A DNA stretch of 16,729 nt, taken from positions 1 to 16,729 of the forward strand of contig CBFHAJ010000078.1 in NCBI GenBank assembly GCA_965653495.1, given 5' to 3'. Below are positions 1-7,161 of the stretch, piece after piece. How positions within the stretch are numbered: position 1 is the first letter of the stretch; every line of letters begins with the position of its first letter. The position numbers and the translations under genes were made by a program. The notes beneath the pieces were generated by a model. The model saw only the letters and a list, made by a program, of their open reading frames with translations, was not told the DNA's origin and searched no databases. Source of the DNA: AG41 sp965653495. GTDB lineage: Bacteria > Gemmatimonadota > Gemmatimonadetes > Gemmatimonadales > GWC2-71-9.

Positions 1-228
1 CAGCATCAGGCGCACGCGGGGCACGGGGCACCGACCGACGGGCCGTGTTTCTGCGACCAGATGACGGGTGGGTCCGATCTCGTCGTGAGCGAGGCGATGC
101 CCGCGCCGCCCGCGGCAAGTCCGGTCACAACGATCACGGTGCGGCTACCTGCTCACTGGTCCGCCTTCGCCCTTCCCCCTTCCCCGGCTTTTCCACCGGC
201 CTCTCCGCCGCCGATCTCGCTCGGCTGA
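1..228 (+). CDS. C-terminal fragment of a His/Cys-containing small protein (partial at left edge)
   Basis: Reading frame 1 is open from the window edge to a TGA at 226-228, about 75 codons. The visible part begins with a His-rich stretch (HQAHAGHG), then CFC and MTGGSDL, then an Ala/Pro-rich tail. This resembles the end of the small His/Cys-containing proteins (DUF2946-like) often found next to TonB-dependent receptors for metals, but there is too little sequence to assign a family. An overlapping frame (45-233) is also open but has no recognisable features. The gene would lie just upstream of the TonB-dependent receptor, 91 nt away on the same strand, so the two could share a metal-related role; that is inference. 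The start lies outside the window. Confidence 0.45.
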   Translation, partial: QHQAHAGHGAPTDGPCFCDQMTGGSDLVVSEAMPAPPAASPVTTITVRLPAHWSAFALPPSPAFPPASPPPISLG

Positions 229-274
229 CCTAGTTCAGTCGGTCACACACGTCAGCGAATAACGCACGGCTTGA

Positions 275-290
275 TCGGGATTGCTCCCGA
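275..290 (+). promoter_or_regulatory. Hairpin in the leader of the TonB-dependent receptor gene
   Basis: A perfect 6-bp inverted repeat (TCGGGA, loop TTGC, TCCCGA) ends about 30 nt before the receptor's chosen start. No T tract follows, so it is not a classical terminator. The gap is too short for a cobalamin riboswitch and I see no such motif. It may be an RNA structure in the leader or an end-of-transcript hairpin for the preceding gene. Confidence 0.3.
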
Positions 291-319
291 CCAGGCACAA
301 CGCGCACGCGGAGTGGCAC

Positions 320-2344
320 ATGTTCACGCGCATTACGGCGCTCACGGTCCTGCTGCTGCCAGCGGGCCTGAACGCTCAGCAATCGACGCCGTCCGATTCT
401 ACCCGGCGCCAAGCAGACACACTGCACCAGCACGGTGATACACTCGCTCGTCGGTCGTTCACCCTGGAAGCCGTGACGGTGACCGCGGCGCCCGCGCGCC
501 GGGAGGATCCGTCCGGCGCGGCACACGTGTCGCCGGAAGCCATCAGGCAGACTCCAGCATTCAATGCGTACGACCTCCTGCGCCAGACGACGGGCCTCGA
601 AGTCCACGACCAGGGGCAGGGACCGGGGTTTGCGTCAGATGCCTCCCTACGAGGATTCAGCTCGGACCACTCCACGGACATCGCTCTCTGGGTGGACGGT
701 GTGCCCAACAACGAGCCCGTGAACGGTCACGCGGAGGGGTACAACGACTGGAATTTGCTGTTTCCACAAGCCATCCAAGACCTCGACGTGATCAAGGGGC
801 CCGTCAGCGCCCTGTATGGCAACTTCGCGTTTGCGGGCGTGGTCAACGTACGGACCCTCGAGCGGATGCGTGGGACGAGCGCATGGCTTGATCCTGGTTC
901 GTATGGACGAGCCGAGGGCGTCGTGCTCACGGGATTCGACCATGGTTCCGATGGTGGGGTCTTTGGCGTCCGCGGCGTGCGCGAGGACGGGTGGCGCCGG
1001 CGCAGCGACTATGACCTCGGCCAGGGTCACGCGCGACTGGTGCACGCGCTCTCGGACAAGACGACGCTCGACGCAGGGGTGGAGCTGTACGCCACCCGGT
1101 GGGACTCGCCAGGCTTCCTTACCGATAGCGCGTTTCAGCAGCGCGCGTACAACATCGTTCAGAACCCCAGCGACGGTGGCTTCAAACGGCGCGGGCAGGA
1201 GCGCGTGAGTCTGAGGGTGATCGCTGGTGAGTCATTGCTGTGGCGGACCACGGTATACGCGACCCAGGGGCGGTGGCAGTTGTTCCTCACCATTCCGCCC
1301 GAGCCGGGCGCGGGTGAGGGGTCGGGGAGTCAGACCGAGGAGGAGGACCGGCGCTACGGCTTCGGTCTGACGAGTGCGCTCTCCTGGTACCTCCCGCGAA
1401 CCGAGATCACCCTCGGGACGGAGGGCCGCTGGGACCACTCGAGCTACCAGAACTGGTTCACGACGAATCGCGTGCGTGACTCGGCGCAGACGCTGGTAAC
1501 CGCGCGGCAAATGTCCGGCGCCCTCTTCCTGCAGTCGACCACGGACCTCGGCCACCATTTCCGGATCGCGCTGGGCGGTCGTTACGACGCCCAGGATACC
1601 CGTTCGGCGCCCGACAGCGGGCCGGCCACTGGCCATGCCAAGGGCATCTTCGTACCCAAGATCGGTGCGTTGTATCACTTCCCGAAGATCGTCGATCTCT
1701 ATGTGAATGTGTCGCGCGGCTTCCGGCAGACCGACGGGGTCATCACGGACCCAACGCTTCCGTTCATTACTGCCTGGGCCTACGAAACGGGCGTCAAGGT
1801 CGACGCGCCGCGCCTCAACGCGGGCATCGCGCTGTATCGCATGGACGTGAGCGACGAGCAGACGTTTGATCCGCTGACCGCGTCGTCTACCAGCGGCGGG
1901 GCGAGCCGGCGCCAAGGCGTCGAGGTGGAGGCGACGGCGCGACCGGCCACTGGAGTGATCGTGAGTTCCGACTGGACCTTCAACGACGCGCGTTACCAGC
2001 GCTTGATTACCGCGGCCGGCGACACACTGAGCGGCACCCGCGTCTTCAACACAGCCAAGTACGTCGGCACCGCGGCCGTGGACATCGCGCCGCCCGGGAA
2101 GCCGTGGCGACTTCGCGTTGCATCCAACGTGGTTGGACCGTACAGCCCGTTCGATGAGCCCGGGGTTGTCCTGCCTTCGTACGGCCTGCTGCACCTGAGC
2201 TGCGGGTGGCAGCTGCGATCGGCGCGCTTTGAGCTGGGGGTGCGTAACCGGCTCGACCGTGCGTATCCGGAGCTGCGGGCGGGTGGGTTCGTCACGCCCG
2301 GTCAGCCGCGGTCCGTGTTTGGATCCATCGCGTACACCCTGTGA
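320..2344 (+). CDS. TonB-dependent outer-membrane receptor
   Basis: An outer-membrane active transporter that uses TonB-ExbBD energy to import a scarce ligand; the substrate cannot be read from sequence. I chose the ATG at 320, giving 674 residues, because GGAG lies at 310-313 and the protein then opens with a clean signal peptide (MFTRITALTVLLLPAGLNA, cleavage near A19/Q20). An ATG 39 nt upstream would put 13 charged residues before it. A TonB-box-like stretch (LEAVTVTA, about residues 49-56) precedes the plug domain (about 62-185), which has typical motifs: SLRGF, WVDGVPNNEP, DLDVIKGP, ALYGNFAFAGVVNVRT. The rest is beta-barrel sequence of ordinary length. The chain ends in IAYTL, without the usual terminal aromatic. 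The His/Cys-rich neighbour upstream hints at a metal or metal-complex ligand, but this is weak. The Ig-like lipoprotein follows on the same strand. Confidence 0.93.
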   Translation: MFTRITALTVLLLPAGLNAQQSTPSDSTRRQADTLHQHGDTLARRSFTLEAVTVTAAPARREDPSGAAHVSPEAIRQTPAFNAYDLLRQTTGLEVHDQGQGPGFASDASLRGFSSDHSTDIALWVDGVPNNEPVNGHAEGYNDWNLLFPQAIQDLDVIKGPVSALYGNFAFAGVVNVRTLERMRGTSAWLDPGSYGRAEGVVLTGFDHGSDGGVFGVRGVREDGWRRRSDYDLGQGHARLVHALSDKTTLDAGVELYATRWDSPGFLTDSAFQQRAYNIVQNPSDGGFKRRGQERVSLRVIAGESLLWRTTVYATQGRWQLFLTIPPEPGAGEGSGSQTEEEDRRYGFGLTSALSWYLPRTEITLGTEGRWDHSSYQNWFTTNRVRDSAQTLVTARQMSGALFLQSTTDLGHHFRIALGGRYDAQDTRSAPDSGPATGHAKGIFVPKIGALYHFPKIVDLYVNVSRGFRQTDGVITDPTLPFITAWAYETGVKVDAPRLNAGIALYRMDVSDEQTFDPLTASSTSGGASRRQGVEVEATARPATGVIVSSDWTFNDARYQRLITAAGDTLSGTRVFNTAKYVGTAAVDIAPPGKPWRLRVASNVVGPYSPFDEPGVVLPSYGLLHLSCGWQLRSARFELGVRNRLDRAYPELRAGGFVTPGQPRSVFGSIAYTL

Positions 2345-2469
2345 CCAGGCCGAGAGGGTGGCCCGGGCGCTTGCGGCGTACGGCGCGTTCTACAATCATG
2401 GGAGGGCGTAACACGGTTCGTTCTGGAACGGCTTCGCAACATCTTCGGGTGGGGGTGCGTCTCTTGGGC

Positions 2470-2901
2470 ATGCACCGCAGCTACCGCGTGCTGGCGCTTC
2501 TCGGTCTGGCGGCCCTCGGCTGCCCGTCCCCCGCTCCGCTGACGGGTACCGGGGGGCTGTTTATCGGCAGTACCGGGGGGACCAGCGCCGATGTCCTGAG
2601 TTTCACCGTACAGCCCAGCGACGCAGCCGCGAGCAATGTCATTACGCCGGCCATTCAGGTCCAGGTACGCGATTCGCTCGGCACGCGCGACACGGCGTTT
2701 GCGACACCGATCTCGATCGCCATCGGCCTCAACCCGACGGGCGGCAGTCTCACCGGCACGCTGAGCGTGACTCCCGTGAACGGCATCGCCCAATTCGGCG
2801 ATCTCCAGATCGACAAGTCGGGCGCCGGCTACACGCTGCGCGCCAGTGCCAGCGGCGCGTCCACCGCGCAGAGCGCGACCTTTACGATTACCGGCCCGTA
2901 A
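2470..2901 (+). CDS. Small lipoprotein with one bacterial Ig-like domain
   Basis: A 143-residue protein starting at the ATG at 2470. It begins MHRSYRVLALLGLAALGC, a short positively charged signal peptide with a lipobox-like Cys at residue 18 (ALGC, with Ala rather than Leu at -3). The frame is open back to a GTG at 2341 that overlaps the receptor stop, but the extra 43 residues are basic and would bury the signal peptide. After a Gly/Thr linker the protein consists of a single repeat (FTVQPSD...VQVQVRDSLG...NPTGG.L.GT...NGIAQFGDLQIDKSG.GYTLRASASG). This is the unit usually found in many tandem copies in large Ig-like surface proteins. One copy alone suggests an adhesion or scaffold remnant, or a small periplasmic accessory protein. 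It sits 125 nt after the receptor gene, possibly in one transcript. Its ribosome-binding site is weak. Confidence 0.75.
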   Translation: MHRSYRVLALLGLAALGCPSPAPLTGTGGLFIGSTGGTSADVLSFTVQPSDAAASNVITPAIQVQVRDSLGTRDTAFATPISIAIGLNPTGGSLTGTLSVTPVNGIAQFGDLQIDKSGAGYTLRASASGASTAQSATFTITGP

Positions 2902-2914
2902 CGCGCGACCAGCG

Positions 2915-3307
2915 TCAGCCGGCGGCGCGGCCGGACTCCGAGCTTCCCCACGCGATCTCGAAGAACCCGTTACAGCGGTGACACCGCATGCCCGCAGGCT
3001 GGCCCTCCAGGCGCGCCCGATCGCGGCAGTTGGGGCAGACCGCGTAGCGCGCTCCCCAGCTGGACGGGAAGCGGGGGGAGTTCTTGGGGCTGGGAACGAC
3101 GGACCAGCGCATTTCCTGTGTCGACGAGAGCTGCAGTCCGCCGCGTGGCAGCGTGACGGGCTTACCCCTCACGTCCAGCACGGCGTCGGTGGCGCTGAGC
3201 TTGAGGATGCGATACCAGGCGCCCTGACGCAGCGCCGGCTTCGCGTCCCCTGCCTTTTCCTTCGCCCCTCCCCCCTTCAAGCGGGCCCACTGGAACGACG
3301 TCGGCAT
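2915..3307 (-). CDS. Small zinc-ribbon protein of unknown function
   Basis: A 130-residue protein with no signal peptide. The N-terminal part is basic (about residues 5-30). The middle (about 30-75) looks like a small beta-rich domain with the pattern WYRILKL...AVLDVRGKPVTLPRG. The C-terminal part holds two CxxC knuckles, C91/C94 (CPNC) and C109/C112 (CHRC), followed by NGFFEIAW. The four Cys should bind one zinc in a zinc-ribbon fold. I took the ATG at 3307; a TTG at 3331 in the same frame would add eight residues and has AGGA just before it, so the start is uncertain. The gene lies 60 nt downstream of the large phosphoesterase gene on the same strand and converges with the Ig-like lipoprotein gene. 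No reaction can be assigned; nucleic-acid or protein binding is typical for such ribbons. Confidence 0.75.
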   Translation of the reverse strand: MPTSFQWARLKGGGAKEKAGDAKPALRQGAWYRILKLSATDAVLDVRGKPVTLPRGGLQLSSTQEMRWSVVPSPKNSPRFPSSWGARYAVCPNCRDRARLEGQPAGMRCHRCNGFFEIAWGSSESGRAAG

Positions 3308-3367
3308 GCGCCGTCTCGCTGCAAAGGCCAACCTATCCTGATGCGCCCGGGCTGATCCGTCAACCGC

Positions 3368-6300
3368 TCAGTGGCACGTACCGGAGCCCTGGTCGCTAAA
3401 GCTCTCGCCCTGCATCGGGATGAACTTCCATGTGTAATGGTCCGAATACAGCGTGAGCTCGAGCACGCCGAACGCATCCGAGACCACCTCGCTGTTCGGA
3501 TGCATGGCGACCGGCATGGCGGTGCTCTCGCCGCCCGTCCCGACGTCGATCGAGCGGATCCCCTGGACGTTGTCCACCGCGCCGGCCGGCGTCATGGGCG
3601 CCAGCCGCTCGTACTGGTGCTGTTGTCCATTGAGAATCAGGTCCGCGCCCGCCGCGTACAGCCGGTTCCACAGATTCGTCACCGACTCATCCGAGGTCCA
3701 GCCCGGCGTGTCCGACGAGAAGAAGCGTGGCTGGTGGAACGCCGCCAGCGTGCACTTTTTGGTGTTCGCGGCCAGGTCGTTCTGGAGCCACACGTCCTGC
3801 GCCGAGCCGGCGCCGTCCGGAACGAACTTCGCGTTCGAGTTGAGGACGATGATGTGCCAGGCGCCGAGATCGAAGCTGTAGTACCCCTGGCCGTTCGTCC
3901 CCGCGTGGTTGCCGAAGTACGCGAAGGCGCCGGCCGCCGAGCCGCTCTGATACTCGTGGTTGCCGAGCGTGGCCCAGGTGCGGGCCTTGTGGCGTCCCCA
4001 CGAGGGGTCATAGCACTGCGTGTAGTACGTCGCATCCGGCACGACGTTGTCCCCTAGCGTCAGGATGGTGCCGGGGAGCGTGTCGAGGATCTGTGCCGTG
4101 AGCTCATCGTTGTTGGTAGAGCAGCTCGCGATGTTGCCGGCCACGGTCAGCACGACGCCCGAGTCAGTCGGCGGGGGCGGCGTTGTGGATATGGTCGCGC
4201 TCGTCGTCGCCGGTGCGCTGCTCGCGCCCTTGCTGTCGGTCACGGTGAGGGTGACGGTGTAGTTGCCGGTCATCAGGTACTGGTGCGACGGCTTGACACC
4301 GGTGGCGGTGGTGCCGTCGCCCAGGTTCCATGAGTAGGTCAGCGGGAGATTGCCGTCCGGGTCCGACGACGTGCTCCCGTCGAAGTGAATCGTGTCCGCG
4401 ACGGTGCCCGCGTACGGCCCGCCCGGTCGGGCGACCGGCGGCTGATTCGCCGTCGACCCGATGCTGGCTGTCGTCGTCGCCGGTGCGCTACTCGCTCCCT
4501 TACTGTCGGTCACCGTGAGGGTGACGGTGTAGTTGCCGGTCGCCGCATACTGGTGCGACGGTTTGACGCCCGTCGCCGTGGTGCCGTCGCCCAAATTCCA
4601 CGCGTAGGTCAGCGCATCGCCGTCCGGGTCGGACGTCGTGCTCCCGTCGAAGTGAATCGTGTCCGCGACGGTGCCGGTGTACGGGCCTCCGGGACGGGCG
4701 GTGGGCGCCTGATTCGGGGGCGGTGGTGTGGACGCGCCGTGCCCAGGGTGGCACGGCGCCGAGCCCGCGTCGGTGAACGTCTTGCCCGCAACGGGCACGA
4801 ATTGCCAGGAGTATGAGGCCGAGTCGAGCGTGAGCTTCAGCACGCCGAACGTCGTGTTGTTGCGGACCTCGCTGTTGGCCGCCGGCGTGCCGAATGGATA
4901 ACCGGACTCGCTCCCTCCCGTGCCCACGACGAATTCGCGGATGCCGAGCTGCGGGTCCGCGGCGCCAGTGGGAGTCTGGGGCGCGAAGCGCTCATAGTTA
5001 TGCTCGTGCCCGTTCAGCACCAACTCGGCGTGCGCGTTGTACAGCACCTGCCACGCCGCCTGCACCGCGGTGGTGCCGCCGTGGGTGGTGCCCGAGCTGA
5101 AGCGCGGCAGATAGAAGTAGGCGACGATGCAGCGCCCCGACGCGGCGGCGAGGTCGTTGGTCAACCATTGGAGCTGTGCGGACGAGGCGCTGATATCGAT
5201 CTGCGAATTGAGCGCCACGACGTGCCAGGCGCCGTAGTCGTAGCTGTAGTAGCCCTTCCCCGCCGTGCCGGCCGCGCTTCCGAAGTATCCGAAGTAGCCT
5301 GAAGCGCCCGAGGTGTTGTAGTCGTGGATGCCGGGCGTGGGGTGGGTGCGCGCCTTCTGGCGCCCCCAGGTGGGGGCGTAGCAGTTGGCGAAGTCGCTCG
5401 ATGTGCCGTCGGGATAGACGTTGTCGCCCGAGGTGTACACGGTTCCCGGGATCGAGTCGAGCAGCGCGGCGGTCTGCTCGTCGCCGGTCGAGCTGCAGTT
5501 CGCGATGTCGCCCGCGCCGACCAGCACCACACCGCCCGGGGGCGGCGGTGGGGGAGGTGGCGGCGGGGGGGGCGGCGGGGGCGGCGGGGGCGGTGGCGCC
5601 GGAACGTGGCAACCGCCCGAGCCCGAGTCGGTGAAGCTCGCGCCGGCGACGGGGATAAACTGCCAGGCATAGCTGTTCGAGCCGTCGGTGCTGAGGGACA
5701 GTTGGAGCACGCCGTACGTCGAGCTGTTACGGACTTCGCTGTTGGGAGCGATGGTCCCGAATGAGTTGTGCCCCGCTCCGCCCGTGCCGACCACGAATTC
5801 CCGGATCCCAGATGACGTGTCCGCTGTCCCGTTGGGGGCCTGCGGCGCGAAGCGCTCGTAGTTCTCGTAGTGCGCGTTAATCACGAGCTCCGCACCTGCG
5901 GCGTACAAGTCATCCCACAGCGGCTTCACGTTGGTGTTCTGACCGGAGCCGGCGGAGAAGAACAACGGGTGGTGCCAATAGGCGAGGGTGCAGCGTTTGG
6001 AGCTGGCGGCGAGATCGGCACGGAGCCATTGCTCCTGCGTGGAGCCGGAACTCGTCGAGATGCCACTGTTCAGGACAACGATGTGCCAATCGCCCAGGTC
6101 GTAGCTGTAGTAGCCCTGGCCGGACGTGCCCGCTGCGGAGCCGAAATAGGCGAAGTAGGGCTTCGCGCCGCCCTGCTTGTACTCGATGTCGCCGGGCGTC
6201 GGCCGGGTGCGCGCCTTATGACGCCCCCAGGTGGGGTCGTAGCAGTTCTTGAACTTATCGGAGCCGCCGTTGTCGTAGGCGAGGTCGCCGTCCGCGAACA

Positions 6301-6541
6301 CGGTGCCGGGGATGCCGTCGAGCAGATTGGCCGTCGCTTGGTCGTTGCTGTTGCTGCAGCTCGCCACGTTGCCCGCGCCCACGAGCACCGTGCTGTTCGC
6401 GCTGGTGAGGGCGAGCGTTGGTGCGGGCGCCGGCGCCGCGGTGGGTTCGGTGGGGCGCGTGGCATCACGGCATGTGGTGAGCACCAGGATACTCGCGACC
6501 GGGAGCAACGCGGCGCGAGAGGAGCAACGGCGGGCAGGCAT
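3368..6541 (-). CDS. Secreted triple calcineurin-like metallophosphoesterase with two PKD domains
   Basis: A 1057-residue exported protein. It begins with a signal peptide and a possible lipobox Cys at residue 24 (LTTC, with an unusual Thr at -1). GAGG lies about 7 nt before the ATG. Order: phosphoesterase module 1 (about 51-312), a run of 20 prolines (316-335), module 2 (about 337-597), PKD domain 1 (about 609-694), PKD domain 2 (about 699-786), module 3 (about 796-1057). Each module carries the landmarks of the secreted calcineurin-like phosphatase family (CY.P.WGR.KART, GYYSYD.G.WH, GIR....GTGG, NSEV, and an end of the type FIPV.G..F.D.GS..CH). The metal ligands differ from the family pattern in every copy: module 1 has N58, D118-I119 and E226; module 2 has I405 and Y477; module 3 has N803 and Q973. 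Hence no module has a full active site. The protein could bind phosphorylated or glycan surfaces, or keep weak activity. The PKD domains suggest extracellular binding. Confidence 0.92.
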   Translation of the reverse strand: MPARRCSSRAALLPVASILVLTTCRDATRPTEPTAAPAPAPTLALTSANSTVLVGAGNVASCSNSNDQATANLLDGIPGTVFADGDLAYDNGGSDKFKNCYDPTWGRHKARTRPTPGDIEYKQGGAKPYFAYFGSAAGTSGQGYYSYDLGDWHIVVLNSGISTSSGSTQEQWLRADLAASSKRCTLAYWHHPLFFSAGSGQNTNVKPLWDDLYAAGAELVINAHYENYERFAPQAPNGTADTSSGIREFVVGTGGAGHNSFGTIAPNSEVRNSSTYGVLQLSLSTDGSNSYAWQFIPVAGASFTDSGSGGCHVPAPPPPPPPPPPPPPPPPPPPPGGVVLVGAGDIANCSSTGDEQTAALLDSIPGTVYTSGDNVYPDGTSSDFANCYAPTWGRQKARTHPTPGIHDYNTSGASGYFGYFGSAAGTAGKGYYSYDYGAWHVVALNSQIDISASSAQLQWLTNDLAAASGRCIVAYFYLPRFSSGTTHGGTTAVQAAWQVLYNAHAELVLNGHEHNYERFAPQTPTGAADPQLGIREFVVGTGGSESGYPFGTPAANSEVRNNTTFGVLKLTLDSASYSWQFVPVAGKTFTDAGSAPCHPGHGASTPPPPNQAPTARPGGPYTGTVADTIHFDGSTTSDPDGDALTYAWNLGDGTTATGVKPSHQYAATGNYTVTLTVTDSKGASSAPATTTASIGSTANQPPVARPGGPYAGTVADTIHFDGSTSSDPDGNLPLTYSWNLGDGTTATGVKPSHQYLMTGNYTVTLTVTDSKGASSAPATTSATISTTPPPPTDSGVVLTVAGNIASCSTNNDELTAQILDTLPGTILTLGDNVVPDATYYTQCYDPSWGRHKARTWATLGNHEYQSGSAAGAFAYFGNHAGTNGQGYYSFDLGAWHIIVLNSNAKFVPDGAGSAQDVWLQNDLAANTKKCTLAAFHQPRFFSSDTPGWTSDESVTNLWNRLYAAGADLILNGQQHQYERLAPMTPAGAVDNVQGIRSIDVGTGGESTAMPVAMHPNSEVVSDAFGVLELTLYSDHYTWKFIPMQGESFSDQGSGTCH
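4181..4717 (-). repeat. Tandem direct repeat encoding two near-identical PKD domains
   Basis: Two adjacent units of about 267-270 nt within the phosphoesterase gene encode PKD domains that are almost the same (shared ARPGGPY, GTVADTIHFDGST, WNLGDGTTATGVKPSHQY, GNYTVTLTVTDSKG). Their DNA is also close to identical over long stretches, for example around 4234-4275 and 4501-4542. This points to a recent duplication or to gene conversion between units. The phosphoesterase modules in the same gene are far more diverged. Confidence 0.85.
5537..5596 (-). repeat. Poly-proline linker (20 consecutive Pro codons)
   Basis: On the plus strand this is a G-rich run of GGC/GGG/GGT triplets; on the coding strand it gives 20 proline codons in a row (residues 316-335), mostly CCG and CCC with single CCT and some CCA. 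It separates phosphoesterase modules 1 and 2 as a stiff extended linker. Such long Pro runs usually require EF-P for translation. The low-complexity tract is also a likely place for length change between strains and for assembly error. Confidence 0.85.
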
Positions 6542-6579
6542 GACCAGACCTCGGGTCCGTAGGAGTCACGGCCCGCTAT

Positions 6580-6594
6580 CGCACGAGTCGTGCG
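6580..6594. promoter_or_regulatory. Perfect 15-bp palindrome upstream of the phosphoesterase gene
   Basis: CGCACGA-G-TCGTGCG is a perfect inverted repeat of two 7-bp arms around one base, centred about 46 bp upstream of the phosphoesterase start codon at 6541. Size and position suit a binding site for a dimeric repressor or activator. No T tract is next to it, so a terminator is unlikely. The rest of the 6542-6748 gap shows no gene that I can support. Confidence 0.35.
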
Positions 6595-6748
6595 GTGGGA
6601 ATGCAATGTGTAACTGCTTATGAGGCAGCTTGTTGCAGATGGCGCCGCCGCGAGCCGCTGCTGCGAGCACTCAACACGAATAGGGAATCGCGCCACTCAA
6701 TGAGACGCGCGTGCGCTACACGTGCCGAGCCGGCTGCTTCGTGAGTTG

Positions 6749-7033
6749 TTAGGGAATGGCGGGGCGTTGGCGGCTGCTGACGATGTCGCGCGCGATTTCG
6801 GTGAGCCACGCGGCGGCAGTACCTGCTCCGGGATTGAAGTCGCGGGCCGCTTTCCAGGCGCGCTCGAGTGCTTCCGCTACCACGTGGTCCGTCGCCTCGC
6901 CGTCGGCGAGGATCGAGTACACGCGCGCGTACAGCGAGAGCCGGTGTCGCTCCCCCAATTGCTCGTGCGCTTGTCGGTCACCCGCAGCCATGCGCTCGAC
7001 GAGTTGTGCATCTGACATTGCCACGTAGGTCAT
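6749..7033 (-). CDS. Sigma-70 region-2-only protein (ECF-like, no region 4)
   Basis: A 94-residue protein. The start at 7033 (ATG) has GGAG five bases before it; a second ATG at 7018 gives MSDAQLVERM, a common start for ECF sigma factors. The sequence follows an ECF region 2: SDAQLVERMAAGDRQAHEQL, then LYARVYSILADGEATDHVVAEALERAWKAARDFNPGAGTAAAWLTEIARDIV. The helix with ALERAWK corresponds to the core-RNA-polymerase-binding and -10 recognition part. The chain stops right after this, at about the end of region 2.4, with no region 4 for -35 binding. I translated the downstream DNA to 6600 and saw no helix-turn-helix in another frame. It may be a truncated sigma factor, or a stand-alone region-2 protein that needs a partner. 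Its neighbours are the frameshifted lipoprotein gene upstream and the phosphoesterase gene downstream. Confidence 0.72.
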   Translation of the reverse strand: MTYVAMSDAQLVERMAAGDRQAHEQLGERHRLSLYARVYSILADGEATDHVVAEALERAWKAARDFNPGAGTAAAWLTEIARDIVSSRQRPAIP

Positions 7034-7161
7034 GACAACTCCAGCGTCGCGAGGTAGGGAGCATTCCGCACAAAGTGCACGTCTGTCGCCCAGACGATAG
7101 TAAACGCCGAGAGATACGGCCACCCCCTCGTGTGTGGCGACCACGCAACACGTGACTCGGA

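Noticed and set aside
45..233. Plus-strand open frame of 62 codons near the left edge
   Set aside because: It begins with a GTG without a ribosome-binding site and has Arg-rich, featureless sequence. The overlapping frame 1-228 has more protein-like content.
1232..2194. Long minus-strand open frame opposite the TonB-dependent receptor
   Set aside because: It is Arg-rich and lies wholly inside a clear receptor gene. Long antisense frames are common in high-GC DNA.
5529..5600. G-rich tract as a regulatory G-quadruplex
   Set aside because: The tract is fully explained by 20 proline codons on the coding strand. A quadruplex could form but nothing else points to a role.
7068..7080. GCACAAAGTGCAC shared with 12812-12824, both in intergenic DNA
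   Set aside because: A 13-base match is expected about once or twice by chance in a window of this length, and its position relative to the genes differs (near one start, more than 100 bp from the other).
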